This document shows positions 51,009 through 59,594 of a stretch of DNA of 64,000 nt, piece after piece. The notes under the pieces are model-generated. The model was given only the letters and a program-made list of their open reading frames with translations, was not told where the DNA came from and made no database searches. How positions within the stretch are numbered: position 1 is the first letter of the stretch; the number at the start of each line of letters is the position of its first letter. Origin of the DNA: Vibrio gallaecicus (lineage in GTDB: Bacteria > Pseudomonadota > Gammaproteobacteria > Enterobacterales > Vibrionaceae); NCBI RefSeq assembly GCF_024347495.1, contig NZ_AP025490.1:1550001-1614000 (forward strand), in the 5' to 3' direction. The translations under genes were made by a program, and so were the position numbers.

Positions 51009-51947
51009 ATGCGTTATTTCCCAATGTTTTTAGATGTAGAAAATAAGCCAATCTTAGTAGTAGGCGGTGGAGAAGTTGCTTGCCGTAAAGTAGATAGTTT
51101 ATTGCGTGCTGGAGGGGAAGTTACGCTAGTTTCACCTAAGGTAGAGCCTTATTTAAAGAATTTAATAGATGAAGGCAAAATTCATTGGATTCAAAATTTT
51201 TATTCTTCGAATATTATTTCAAAACAATACCTACAAGTTTGGGCGACAACTGATAATCCTAACCTAAACCATCAAGTACATAATGATGCAAAAAAGCTTG
51301 GTATTTTAGTCAATGTGGTTGATGACCTTCCATATTGTGATTTCATCACTCCGTCGATGATAAATCGCGGAAGAATCCAAATTGCTATCTCTAGTGGTGG
51401 TGCATCTCCTGTTTTAGTTCGAAACATTAGAGAAAAACTCGAAACCGTATTACCTCAAAACCTCGGTTTAGTAGCGGACTTTGGTGCATCAAAACGCAAT
51501 TCAATTAAAGAGTCATTTCCTACAGTCGATGAAAGAAGAAAGTTCTGGGAGCGTTTTCTATCTTCGAGCTTTATAGAGCAAGTTTCAAACCGAGAGCAAC
51601 TAGAAGCCTATTATCAAAAATCGTTGGTTGAAAATTTAGAGAGTGAAGGGCGAGTAACTTGGGTTGAGTTTGAAGATGACGTTGAACTGCTTTCTATGAA
51701 GGCGCTGCGCTTAATGCAAGAATCGGAACTTGTGCTGTACCCGAAAGCTTGTCCTTTTGAGTTTGTTGACTTATGCAGGCGTGATGCTGAAAGAGATAGC
51801 TTCGATGGAAGTGGCGAGCTTTCAACAAAGCTTGAAAATGCGAGAGCTGAGAACCTGAGGGTGTGTGTATTTATTCCACCAGCAAGCGTTGAGTACAACC
51901 TACTTGTTGGTCAGGATTTAAAGCTGTCTACTGCGAAAGTGATGTAA
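51009..51947 (+). CDS. CysG N-terminal-type precorrin-2 dehydrogenase/sirohydrochlorin ferrochelatase with decayed methyltransferase tail
   Basis: Siroheme biosynthesis protein of 312 residues. The N-terminal ~210 residues match the dehydrogenase/ferrochelatase half of CysG: RYFPMFLDVENKPILVVGGGEVA (NAD-binding GGGE), LVNVVDDLPYCDFITPS with the conserved Asp, ISSGGASPVLVRNIREKLE with the conserved Ser, and TVDERRKFWERF. Known role: NAD-dependent oxidation of precorrin-2 and iron insertion. Residues after ~215 align with the start of the CysG uroporphyrinogen methyltransferase domain (LLSMKALRLMQESELVLYPK, LCRRDAER) but lack GAGPGD and GGDPFIFGRG, and then stop. So this is not a full CysG, and precorrin-2 must come from a separate methyltransferase. 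Start: ATG at 51009 aligns with the E. coli N-terminus and has GGAAG upstream. Confidence 0.85.
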   Translation: MRYFPMFLDVENKPILVVGGGEVACRKVDSLLRAGGEVTLVSPKVEPYLKNLIDEGKIHWIQNFYSSNIISKQYLQVWATTDNPNLNHQVHNDAKKLGILVNVVDDLPYCDFITPSMINRGRIQIAISSGGASPVLVRNIREKLETVLPQNLGLVADFGASKRNSIKESFPTVDERRKFWERFLSSSFIEQVSNREQLEAYYQKSLVENLESEGRVTWVEFEDDVELLSMKALRLMQESELVLYPKACPFEFVDLCRRDAERDSFDGSGELSTKLENARAENLRVCVFIPPASVEYNLLVGQDLKLSTAKVM

Positions 51948-51974
51948 TCCTTACTAGGATTAAGATGACTACAA

Positions 51975-52004
51975 AAAAGCCTCTGTATAAAACAGAGGCT
52001 TTTT
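51975..52004. terminator. Bidirectional terminator between the CysG-like gene and yajQ
   Basis: Stem AAAAGCCTCTGT / ACAGAGGCTTTT with 5-nt loop and A/T runs on both sides, between two convergent genes. Confidence 0.9.
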
Positions 52005-52066
52005 AATCTGTACTAATTAGCTTGCACTTATTTCCTTTAATACTAGATAAAGGCAAATAGGGCTAA

Positions 52067-52549
52067 TTAGTCACGGAAATTATCAAACTGGAATGGTTGA
52101 CCAAGTTCACCGTTACGAACTAGGCTCATCACTGCTTGTAGGTCATCGCGCTTTTTACCAGTAACGCGAACTTTCTCGCCTTGAATTGAAGCTTGAACTT
52201 TGACTTTGTTATCTTTAATCAGTTTAACTATTTTCTTAGCAACGTCAGTTTCAATACCTTGCTTGAAGATAACAGTTTGGAACCATGTGCGACCCGTTTG
52301 GTCGGCTTTTTTGGCTTCCATTGCGTTAGGATCTACATTGCGCTTCGTTAAGTTACTGCGCAGAATGTCACGCATTTGCTTAAGTTGAAAATCATCTTGA
52401 GCGCTTAGTTTTACTGACTCATCTTTGTAGTCGAAGCTTGCTTCTACGCCACGAAAATCAAAACGAGTTGATAGTTCACGGTTAGCGTTATCTACAGCAT
52501 TACGCAGCTCTACTGCTTCTACTTCAGAAATAATATCAAATGATGGCAT
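52067..52549 (-). CDS. yajQ: YajQ family nucleotide-binding protein
   Basis: Cytosolic 160-residue protein with two ferredoxin-like domains. Diagnostic features: [11 protein letters not shown] start, [35 protein letters not shown] and the C-terminal [12 protein letters not shown]. Members bind nucleotides or RNA, and the Xanthomonas homologue binds cyclic di-GMP and partners a LysR-type regulator. Whether this one does so is not visible from sequence. It follows the DAHP synthase gene by 14 nt, with AGGAACG before the ATG, so the two probably form an operon. Confidence 0.93.
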   Translation of the reverse strand: MPSFDIISEVEAVELRNAVDNANRELSTRFDFRGVEASFDYKDESVKLSAQDDFQLKQMRDILRSNLTKRNVDPNAMEAKKADQTGRTWFQTVIFKQGIETDVAKKIVKLIKDNKVKVQASIQGEKVRVTGKKRDDLQAVMSLVRNGELGQPFQFDNFRD

Positions 52550-52563
52550 GTCGACGTTCCTAA

Positions 52564-53616
52564 TTAGTTTCGTTCTTTAATTGCATTAGCAAGCATATCT
52601 AGCATGGTGACGGTGTCACTCCAGCTTAGGCATGGGTCAGTGATTGACTTACCATATTCTAGGTTGGTGATGTCAGTCATCGGCTGGTTGCCTTCTTCAA
52701 TAAAGCTTTCCGCCATAATACCTGCAACTTGGTTTTTACCAGATTTGATTTGGTTGCAGATATCTTCAGCAACTTCTAACTGCTTACGATGCTGCTTTTG
52801 GCAGTTTGCATGGCTGAAATCGACGATTAGACGCTGAGGTAAGTTGAATTGCTCTAGTTGAGTGCAAGCTTCAGCAACTGATTCGCTATCGAAGTTTGTG
52901 CCTTTGTCGCCACCACGTAAAATGATATGCCCATGAGGATTACCAGCAGTGCGGTACACCGTCATGCGACCATTTTTATCTGGAGAGTAAAAATAGTGAG
53001 AAGCTTGAGCAGCACGAATAGCATCAATAGCAATCTTCACATTGCCATTAGTCGCGTTTTTGAAACCAACAGGGCATGAAAGAGCTGAAGCCATTTCTCT
53101 GTGAATTTGTGACTCTGTAGTGCGTGCACCGATAGCGCCCCAAGTGATCAAGTCAGCGATGTATTGACCTGTGATCATGTCTAAGAACTCAGTAGCTGTC
53201 GCTAAACCAAGCTTGTTAATATCAAGCAATAATTTACGAGCCTTGTTTAGTCCTGTTTCTAAGGCATACGACCCGTCTAGGTTCGGATCTGTAATCAAAC
53301 CTTTCCAGCCAACGACAGTACGAGGCTTTTCAAAGTATGTTCTCATTACTACGAAAAGTTCGTCTTTATATTGTTCTTGAATTTGACTTAGGCGCTGCGC
53401 GTAGTCTAGAGCTGCATCTGTATCATGAACTGAACATGGACCAACAATAACAAGTAAACGATTGTCGCGACCAGTTAGGATGTCTTCAATTTGACGACGT
53501 GACTGTGCAATACGCTCAGCCACATCATCTGTAATAGGGTGTGCATTGCCTAATTCGGCAGGAGTTGGCATTGGCCCCAGTGCTTGGGTTCTCAACTCAT
53601 CAGTTTTTAATGGCAT
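52564..53616 (-). CDS. aroH: Class I 3-deoxy-7-phosphoheptulonate (DAHP) synthase, AroH-like
   Basis: First enzyme of the shikimate pathway: condenses phosphoenolpyruvate with erythrose 4-phosphate to DAHP. The 350-residue sequence has the full class I set: [65 protein letters not shown] and [16 protein letters not shown]. Comparison from memory with the three E. coli isozymes favours the Trp-regulated AroH (KTDELRTQ start, [27 protein letters not shown]); many Vibrio annotations label such genes aroG. No trp operator or leader peptide was seen upstream. It is divergent from the PEP-synthase-like gene and is followed by yajQ. Confidence 0.88.
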   Translation of the reverse strand: MPLKTDELRTQALGPMPTPAELGNAHPITDDVAERIAQSRRQIEDILTGRDNRLLVIVGPCSVHDTDAALDYAQRLSQIQEQYKDELFVVMRTYFEKPRTVVGWKGLITDPNLDGSYALETGLNKARKLLLDINKLGLATATEFLDMITGQYIADLITWGAIGARTTESQIHREMASALSCPVGFKNATNGNVKIAIDAIRAAQASHYFYSPDKNGRMTVYRTAGNPHGHIILRGGDKGTNFDSESVAEACTQLEQFNLPQRLIVDFSHANCQKQHRKQLEVAEDICNQIKSGKNQVAGIMAESFIEEGNQPMTDITNLEYGKSITDPCLSWSDTVTMLDMLANAIKERN

Positions 53617-53824
53617 GTGATAACTTTATTATTCTATTGCGAAGCGGTTAAGATAACGGAATTGACCCTAGGAATAAACTCCCTTGCGTCAAACTTATCT
53701 CTCATATTTCCAATATTACGTGTTTTATCATTGCCAAGGTCTTAAACAGTCTATTTTTGCTTGTATTAACAAGCAGCTATCGGTATTTTCAATTCAATAC
53801 AAATATAACAATGCTGGAGCAGTC

Positions 53825-54712
53825 ATGACTCAAGGAAACCCAAGAGAGTTACACCCTGAATTAACTTTAGGTGATGTATTGCCTTCTTATAATGAGAGTA
53901 ATGGTTCGGAACATTTATACGTTTCATTATCTGAATTGCTTATGGAGCGCGTTTTTTATCATCCGAGTATCGAAAATCATCTAAGTGCTTTATCTGACTT
54001 AGAAAAAACATCGCTAGGTGCCATTGTTGGTGAACAAGCCGTTTCAGAACATTTTGTCCAAACTCTAGTTTCAGCTATCTCTGCCGCTGTTCAGCCTTCT
54101 CATAAATCAATTCGCGTCGCATTGAGCGGCGCTGACAGTTATGCGCTTAACTCACTTCTCGGCGGCAAGAATGAGATAGAAGAAGTTAACCCGGCACTTG
54201 GTGTGAGAGGGGTTGCTCGATACGCGACTGATGCTTATAGTCATGCATTTTCGCTAGAATGTATGGTAATCAAAACGTTAAGAGAGCAAGGCTTCAATAT
54301 TGAGATTGTTGTGCCCTTCGTTCGCTCGTTAAGTGACGCTGCTAAAATTATCGATTTACTTGCAGAGCAAGGCTTGCCTAGAGGTCTAAACGGGCTCAAA
54401 GTTTTATTCTCATGTGATGTCCCATCAGCTGTTCTACTTAGTGAACGTTTACTGCATTACTTTGATGGTGTAGTGGTCAATGTTGATAACTTAACGCAAT
54501 TTACATTGGGCGTAGATAAACAGAATGAAGCTCAGCAACATGCATTTGACCCACAGAATGAGTCTGTAATTACTTTAATTGATATGATTGTGAAATCGTC
54601 TTTACAAGCGAAAAAGCCAGTATTATTGGTTACTCAAGGGCTTGTGGATTATCCGAAACTTCAAGGTTACATTGCTGACTTAGAAGGTGTTGATGCTGTT
54701 ATTACAGCATAA
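53825..54712 (+). CDS. Stand-alone PEP-synthase C-terminal (PEP-utilizing barrel) protein, probably inactive
   Basis: The 295-residue protein matches the C-terminal TIM-barrel domain of PpsA: NPALGVRGVARYATDAYSHAFSLE (compare PpsA NPMLGFRGASRY), VPFVRSLSDAAKIIDLLAEQGL, GLKVLFSCDVPSAVLLSERLL and YFDGVVVNVDNLTQFTLGVDKQNE (fragments). The swivelling phosphohistidine and ATP-grasp domains are absent. Key residues have changed: the metal-binding Glu of MCEIPSN is Asp, the GSND metal-ligand motif reads NVDN, and the catalytic Cys of ICGQG is replaced (LLVTQG). The GxRG arginine is kept. Inference: a regulatory or binding pseudoenzyme. Start: ATG at 53825 has GGAG at 53816-53819; the frame is open upstream to 53684 but that part is not PpsA-like. 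Confidence 0.78.
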   Translation: MTQGNPRELHPELTLGDVLPSYNESNGSEHLYVSLSELLMERVFYHPSIENHLSALSDLEKTSLGAIVGEQAVSEHFVQTLVSAISAAVQPSHKSIRVALSGADSYALNSLLGGKNEIEEVNPALGVRGVARYATDAYSHAFSLECMVIKTLREQGFNIEIVVPFVRSLSDAAKIIDLLAEQGLPRGLNGLKVLFSCDVPSAVLLSERLLHYFDGVVVNVDNLTQFTLGVDKQNEAQQHAFDPQNESVITLIDMIVKSSLQAKKPVLLVTQGLVDYPKLQGYIADLEGVDAVITA

Positions 54713-54795
54713 TGTTACTTCTCTTCAAGTGACTAAGTACTAGTTATCAAAAGCGAGTATTTAAATACTAGTACACGTTACTCCGTAAATTGATG

Positions 54796-54828
54796 AAAGG
54801 CATTGCTTCTTATAGCAATGCCTTTTTT
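54796..54828 (+). terminator. Terminator of the PEP-synthase-like gene
   Basis: Eleven-bp stem AAAGGCATTGC / GCAATGCCTTT with 8-nt loop and a T6 tail, 83 bases after the stop codon. Confidence 0.9.
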
Positions 54829-54971
54829 GTTACTTCTCGCCAGCTATATCATCAACGAGTCAGTACATTTCTTTAAACTTTGTTTTAACTGCACTTTTTT
54901 GTAACAAAATTTTGACATTTAAATGGAATGAATATTAACTGGTCGGACAACTATAAAATAGGCTGATTAAT

Positions 54972-55454
54972 ATGCTCTCTTCACTTCAAAAAGCAAACCT
55001 GTATCTGAACATGTTTGGCTTCTTCCAAGTTCCGTTTATTTGGCTTGCTAGACCTAAGCTAATTAAGCTTAATCAACAACTAGTTGAAGTTAAAATTCCA
55101 TTAAAGCGAAGAACTAAGAATCATCTAAATAGCATGTATTTTGGTGTTCTTGCTGTTGGGGCAGATGTTGCGGGTGGTTTCCTAGCAATGAGTAAAGCTC
55201 AAGATCAAGGCGCGAAAATATCACTGGCTTTTAAAGGGGTGACAGGAGAGTTCTTGAAACGACCTGAAGCGGATGTTCATTTTACTTGTACCGATGGTGA
55301 GTTGATTGATGCGATGCTAGAGGAAACAATGGAAACTGGTGAAAGAATTAATCAAACAGTTACGATCTTAGCAACATGCCCAACATTGAGTAATGACGAA
55401 GTGATGGCAAAATTCACCTTAACACTCTCAATTAAGAAAATACCGAAGCAATAA
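54972..55454 (+). CDS. DUF4442 hotdog-fold protein
   Basis: Cytosolic 160-residue protein of the DUF4442 family, related to hotdog thioesterases of the PaaI/YiiD type. Visible features: KIPLKRRTKNHLNSMYFG and VLAVGADVAGGFLAMSKA, corresponding to the N-terminal strand and the central hotdog helix, and a C-terminal beta sheet (INQTVTILATCPTLSNDEV). Members are often annotated as putative thioesterases acting on acyl-CoA, but the substrate is unknown and I see no residue that settles activity. ATG at 54972 has a weak AGG upstream. Single gene, flanked by terminators, converging on the next gene. Confidence 0.8.
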   Translation: MLSSLQKANLYLNMFGFFQVPFIWLARPKLIKLNQQLVEVKIPLKRRTKNHLNSMYFGVLAVGADVAGGFLAMSKAQDQGAKISLAFKGVTGEFLKRPEADVHFTCTDGELIDAMLEETMETGERINQTVTILATCPTLSNDEVMAKFTLTLSIKKIPKQ

Positions 55455-55501
55455 TGAGAGAGTCAATTTGTGTTTGTACTGAGAGGTAGGCTCTTTGATG
55501 T

Positions 55502-55529
55502 CAAAAAGCCCATCTAGGTAAAATGGGCT
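55502..55529 (-). terminator. Terminator of the 451-residue membrane protein gene
   Basis: Seven-bp stem AGCCCAT / ATGGGCT (55507-55513 with 55523-55529) followed on the minus strand by T5. It may also work for the DUF4442 gene, whose side has CTCTTGTT. Confidence 0.75.
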
Positions 55530-55556
55530 CTTGTTATTGAAAGTGTAAATTACCGG

Positions 55557-56912
55557 TTAAGCATCTTGCTTAATTTCTTCGATATCGACAATCTTTGAAC
55601 GGTTCATGACAATTTTCCAACGATAATAAGTTGGCTCTGCATCATGGTTATTTTCTTTAATAATCAAGTTTAATAGGTGGCGTTTTTCAACAGACTCTCT
55701 GCTAACTTGCCCCTCATTCAGCCTATAGATCTTATTGGAGCCTTTATCCATTAATCGAGTTAAAGCTCGAAGGCTAATGGATACAGATTCGCGTGTTTCT
55801 TCGTAGCCACTCATAAACAGTGATGTAGACATGTGGGTTTGAGAGCGATAATGCAAAATTTGCTCTTCCCGTTGAACCACTCGCTTTTTACGGATGGATT
55901 GAATCTTATCCGCTAACTTTGAGAAGGCAGTGTAGTCCAGCCATTCCAATTTTTGCCCAACTGATTTGTTAGTTGTTGGGTCGTAGTAGCGGCGCTTCCA
56001 CTTAGGTTTTCCTTTACGGATCCAACGCCATAGAATATCTCTTAAATCGTCTTTAAATATCTCTCGTAGCGCATAAATAAACGACATAGAAACGATGAAA
56101 GATGCGGTGATCTCTCCAAGAAAGTCTCGAGCTAATATGACTGTAGTGGTAACAAAGACCATCACCAACCCAGTTGCTATCCCTTTTACTGCTCGTTTGA
56201 CATTGTTACCCATAGAGGTTGTCTTTTCTTTTAAGACAATCGGGTGTTCAATCAAACGTCTTAAAAGGCGCATCTTATTACTTAAGCGCGTGACATCTTC
56301 ACGAACTTGAGTCGAGTTATATCGATTTAATCGGCGGTGAGCGGTTTCTTTTTCACAAAGTGCAACTAAACGCTCTTTTATAGTGGAGTATTCATTGTCT
56401 CTTGGCATATGAGCAATAAGAGATAAAAACTTCTGTTCTGTGTACCAAGAAAGGTAGTTATCAATATTGGCATAGTAGCGCTTGAGGTTTTCTTCGTAAG
56501 GGATACTTCGTCTTAGTTTCTTGAGAATATCTAAAGCAAGTTCAATGACTTCATCGACCTCATCAGCTGTTACGCTGTCACCAGGTGCTTTATTTAAACT
56601 GTTAACCGCGGTATCAAGAGCGATAACGTATTGGTATGCGAATAAACTTAGACTTACTCGATATTGGGTAATTGATAACCTGCCACGTTTGGCCAAGCGA
56701 CTGTGAACCAAAGGTAATAGTGTTTTATCACTATAATACGCGCGTTTTTGAGTAATCGAACTGTAGTAAAAAGCACTTTCAGAGAGGACTTCAGGAGTAA
56801 GACCGAGTTCGCCGGGAATAAAAAGATATACATCCATGTCCAACGTTTTTGTTTTCGCCATTGCATGGTTTATTTTGAGTGTAATTGCATCTTGTTTATC
56901 TACGGTGATCAA
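55557..56912 (-). CDS. Uncharacterised membrane protein, 451 aa
   Basis: I do not recognise this family. The N-terminal ~235 residues are soluble and mostly helical (MDVYLFIPGELGLTPEVLSE near residue 25, several Arg/Lys-rich helices). Two adjacent membrane segments lie around residues 245-285 (GIATGLVMVFVTTTVILARD and ASFIVSMSFIYALREIF), and a basic, soluble C-terminal ~165 residues follow (RWIRKGKPKWKRRYYDP). No enzyme motif is evident. Start: TTG at 56912, chosen because AGGAG lies 6 nt upstream and the protein runs ITVDKQDAITLKIN from there. It is divergent from the CvfB-like gene with a ~95-base gap. A membrane-anchored scaffold or sensor is possible but unsupported. Confidence 0.75.
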   Translation of the reverse strand: MITVDKQDAITLKINHAMAKTKTLDMDVYLFIPGELGLTPEVLSESAFYYSSITQKRAYYSDKTLLPLVHSRLAKRGRLSITQYRVSLSLFAYQYVIALDTAVNSLNKAPGDSVTADEVDEVIELALDILKKLRRSIPYEENLKRYYANIDNYLSWYTEQKFLSLIAHMPRDNEYSTIKERLVALCEKETAHRRLNRYNSTQVREDVTRLSNKMRLLRRLIEHPIVLKEKTTSMGNNVKRAVKGIATGLVMVFVTTTVILARDFLGEITASFIVSMSFIYALREIFKDDLRDILWRWIRKGKPKWKRRYYDPTTNKSVGQKLEWLDYTAFSKLADKIQSIRKKRVVQREEQILHYRSQTHMSTSLFMSGYEETRESVSISLRALTRLMDKGSNKIYRLNEGQVSRESVEKRHLLNLIIKENNHDAEPTYYRWKIVMNRSKIVDIEEIKQDA

Positions 56913-57009
56913 CGAGGGCTCCTAGAGTTGAAAAATATTAATGAAACTAGCGAAAGCATAACAGAGATCACGTATAATCTCTGGCAAATTTAAAGTAGAG
57001 ACAATTTTG

Positions 57010-57852
57010 ATGATTAATGTTGGTCAAGTAAACAACTTAGAAGTAGTAAAACAAGCTGATTTCGGTGTATTCCTTAATGCTGGTGACTACGGAACCGTGT
57101 TATTACCGAAAAAATTTACTCCTGAAGGTGTTGAAATTGGTCATAAGTTAGATGTCTTCTTATACATCGACTCAGATAATCAAATTGCAGCGACAACAGA
57201 AAAACCTATCGCACAAGTAGGTGAATTTGGATTAATGACTGTTGAAGGTGTTAATAGCATTGGCGCTTTCATGAGTTGGGGCGTAAAAAGTAAAGATTTG
57301 TTAGTTCCATTTAGCGAACAACGCGGTCGTTTGAATGAAGGTCAATCTATCCTAGTATACGTGTACATTGATAAGGCATCGAGCCGTATTGTTGGTACAA
57401 CAAAATTCAATAAATGGCTTGATAATACTCCAGCCGAATACAAGACTAACGAACAGGTGGATTTGATCATTGCGGAGCGTAGTCAATTAGGCTACAAAGC
57501 GATTGTGAACGGTGAACACTGGGGTATGATTTTCCCTTCTGAAGTCATTGGAAAGCTATTTATTGGTAAAGCTCTAAAAGGCTACATTAAGAACGTACGC
57601 GAAGATGGCAAAATTGATTTATCACTTCAAAAAATTGGCGTAGGTAAAATGGACGACCTAAGCGCAAAAGTAATGGACTTACTTGAAAAGAAAGAGGGCT
57701 TTTTACCTCTAAACGATAAATCATCACCTGATGCAATCTTTGCCGCATTTAGAACAAGTAAAGGTACGTTTAAGAAAACAATCGGTGGTTTATATAAAGC
57801 AGGTAAAATCACTATCGATTCTGAAGGTATCCGTTTAGCTAAAGAAGCTTAA
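57010..57852 (+). CDS. CvfB-like S1 RNA-binding protein
   Basis: Cytosolic 280-residue protein of the CvfB/YitL family: three S1-like OB domains followed by a winged helix. Evidence: NVGQVNNLEVVKQADFGVFL (first S1-like), LMTVEGVNSIGAFMSWGVKSKDLLVPF (fragments of the second), GKALKGYIKNVREDGKIDLSL (third S1), and a C-terminal wHTH with SPDAIFAAFRTSKGTFKKTIGGLYKAG. Staphylococcal CvfB binds RNA and affects virulence gene expression; in gammaproteobacteria its role is unclear. Start: ATG at 57010; an immediately upstream TTG is also in frame. It is followed by a strong terminator. Confidence 0.9.
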   Translation: MINVGQVNNLEVVKQADFGVFLNAGDYGTVLLPKKFTPEGVEIGHKLDVFLYIDSDNQIAATTEKPIAQVGEFGLMTVEGVNSIGAFMSWGVKSKDLLVPFSEQRGRLNEGQSILVYVYIDKASSRIVGTTKFNKWLDNTPAEYKTNEQVDLIIAERSQLGYKAIVNGEHWGMIFPSEVIGKLFIGKALKGYIKNVREDGKIDLSLQKIGVGKMDDLSAKVMDLLEKKEGFLPLNDKSSPDAIFAAFRTSKGTFKKTIGGLYKAGKITIDSEGIRLAKEA

Positions 57853-57872
57853 TTTTTAAAATTCAAAGATTT

Positions 57873-57910
57873 AAGCCCCAATCAATACGCTTATTGATTG
57901 GGGCTTTTTT
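57873..57910 (+). terminator. Strong terminator after the CvfB-like gene
   Basis: Fifteen-bp stem (57873-57887 with 57892-57906) with a CGCT loop, followed by T6 through 57910. It lies between convergent genes. Confidence 0.93.
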
Positions 57911-57971
57911 ATGTTTATCAGAAGCTATATGAGTCATAGAGCTCTCTGAATGAAATTTCTGAACTGAATAT

Positions 57972-59393
57972 TTAGAATAAGTTCTTATCTTTTACTAGTT
58001 CACGAGGCAGACCATTCTTAATTCGGTTTCCTACCCACTTACCTAATCCAATAATTGCTCCATCAAATTCTACGAGTACTTCACCTTTGCCTGGTATTGA
58101 TTCAGGGCGAACATCTCTTCCCATAAACCATTCTCTGGCATCTTCAATGCACAGTTTGATGATATTAGACTCGTTGCCTGTAGCCAGCGTGGTTGCTACT
58201 TGGTGTTGCCAGCGATAACCTTTTTTATGAGTCTCGGCAATTTTAATTCCCATACGGGAAAAGCGAAACTCACCAATCATTGGTTCTAATGCAGCAGGGA
58301 ATAACCAAACATCTTTATCACGTATCCATACCTGAGAGTCTGAAGGCAAGGTGACATCTAGTGCTTCTAACAGGAGGCTAGACACTTCATCTTGAATTTT
58401 TGATGGTGCTTTCGAAAATGGAAATTTTCCCATTCTTTTCTTAACTTTTGGCGGAGTGACAGATGCTAGCTTTCGAATCCTAGCAACAAAGAAACCTTCA
58501 CAGTCATAAACTTGCGGGAATATGTGTAAGAAGCCTTCTTCAGTTGTTGCTGCTTGAGCATTTTCAAATAAAGTATCTAAGGTTTCAAACTCAACGGCAT
58601 CGCCAAATGTTTCTTTTAGATGATGACAAACTTGCTGGTTTTCTTCTGTGCTTAATGTGCAGGTTGAGTAAACTAGAACCCCATTAGTTTTTAATGCATG
58701 AAAAGCACTTTCAATCAGATCTTTTTGTGTTTCAGCAATGTCTAAAACTGACTGATGGCTCCAGTTTTTCATCGCATCAGCATCTTTACGAATTGTACCT
58801 TCTCCTGAACAAGGAGCATCAAGTAATACCGCATCAAATTGCTCTGGTAACCAACCGCCAAATACTCGTCCATCGAAATTACTTAATGCCGCATTTCTTA
58901 CACCGCATCGTTCAATGTTCGCATGGAGTACTTTTACACGACTTGCTGCATATTCGTTAGCAACAAGTACGCCTTCGTTATTCATCAGAGAGGCAATCTG
59001 CGTGGTTTTAGACCCTGGGGCAGCTGCGGTATCCAAAACAGCTTGATACTTTTCATTGTTTTGGAAGAGTGCAGAAACAGGCATCATAGAACTGGCTTCT
59101 TGAATGTAGAATAAACCAGACATGTGTTCAGCCGTGTTTCCCAATGGAATTTCACTTTCGTCTGCTGTTATCCAAAATCCAGTGTTGCACCAAGGCACAG
59201 GTTCTAATTCCCAGCCCTTAGCTTCAGCACGTTTTAAAAAGTCAGTAACGCTAATTTTTAGAGTATTGACGCGTATACTTTTACGAAGAGGCTTTTGGCA
59301 TGCGGAAATAAAAGAAGCCATATCTAAGTGGCTAGGCATGATCTCTTCAATATTTTTTAAGAATTCTTCGGGGATATAAATATTAGCGTGCAA
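57972..59393 (-). CDS. rsmF: 16S rRNA m5C1407 methyltransferase RsmF
   Basis: SAM-dependent RNA methyltransferase (NOL1/NOP2/Sun family) making m5C1407 in 16S rRNA. Diagnostic stretches: PLRKSIRVNTLKISVTDFLK, GLFYIQEASSMMPV, DTAAAPGSKTTQIA (SAM site), FDAVLLDAPCSGEGTIRKD with the PC motif and VYSTCTLSTEEN with the TC catalytic Cys; the C-terminal region carries the RsmF-type PUA-like part. Start: I choose the TTG at 59393, giving 473 residues (E. coli has 479) and an N-terminus HANIYIPEEF that aligns with E. coli. The open frame extends to an ATG at 59471, but that extension runs through a terminator hairpin and is not family-like. Downstream of letA-letB as in E. coli yebS-yebT-yebU. Confidence 0.92.
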   Translation of the reverse strand: MHANIYIPEEFLKNIEEIMPSHLDMASFISACQKPLRKSIRVNTLKISVTDFLKRAEAKGWELEPVPWCNTGFWITADESEIPLGNTAEHMSGLFYIQEASSMMPVSALFQNNEKYQAVLDTAAAPGSKTTQIASLMNNEGVLVANEYAASRVKVLHANIERCGVRNAALSNFDGRVFGGWLPEQFDAVLLDAPCSGEGTIRKDADAMKNWSHQSVLDIAETQKDLIESAFHALKTNGVLVYSTCTLSTEENQQVCHHLKETFGDAVEFETLDTLFENAQAATTEEGFLHIFPQVYDCEGFFVARIRKLASVTPPKVKKRMGKFPFSKAPSKIQDEVSSLLLEALDVTLPSDSQVWIRDKDVWLFPAALEPMIGEFRFSRMGIKIAETHKKGYRWQHQVATTLATGNESNIIKLCIEDAREWFMGRDVRPESIPGKGEVLVEFDGAIIGLGKWVGNRIKNGLPRELVKDKNLF

Positions 59394-59460
59394 ATGAAAA
59401 TCTCGATAAAAGCGATAATGTGGGAAGTGTAATCGAAAATGGAGGTAGGCTAAACAATAA

Positions 59461-59484
59461 AAATGCAGCACTAAGGCTGCATTT
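59461..59484 (-). terminator. Terminator between letB and rsmF
   Basis: Nine-bp perfect stem AAATGCAGC / GCTGCATTT with 6-nt loop, followed on the minus strand by TTTATTGTTT. It separates letA-letB from rsmF transcription, fully or partly. Confidence 0.75.
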
Positions 59485-59556
59485 ATAATTACTGTTGATT
59501 TCGACTTGTTAAGTCTATTCTGACAATCTTTTGGTAAAGGTGGACTAGAAACTTGG

Positions 59557-59594
59557 CTAAACCTAAACCTAAACCTAAACCTAAACCTAAACCT
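59557..59594. repeat. Hexanucleotide tandem repeat (CTAAAC)6 next to the letB stop codon
   Basis: Six perfect CTAAAC units (59557-59592) plus CT; read on the minus strand the array is GGTTTA repeats starting directly after the letB TAA. In the letB frame it would encode alternating Gly-Leu if the stop were read through. Confidence 0.9.

Noticed and set aside
53684..53824. Upstream extension of the PEP-synthase-like frame
   Set aside because: The extra 47 residues do not match PpsA, and a GGAG-preceded ATG lies at 53825.
59394..59471. N-terminal extension of rsmF beginning at ATG 59471
   Set aside because: It overlaps a terminator hairpin and is aromatic/His-rich sequence not found in RsmF; the TTG at 59393 fits the family.
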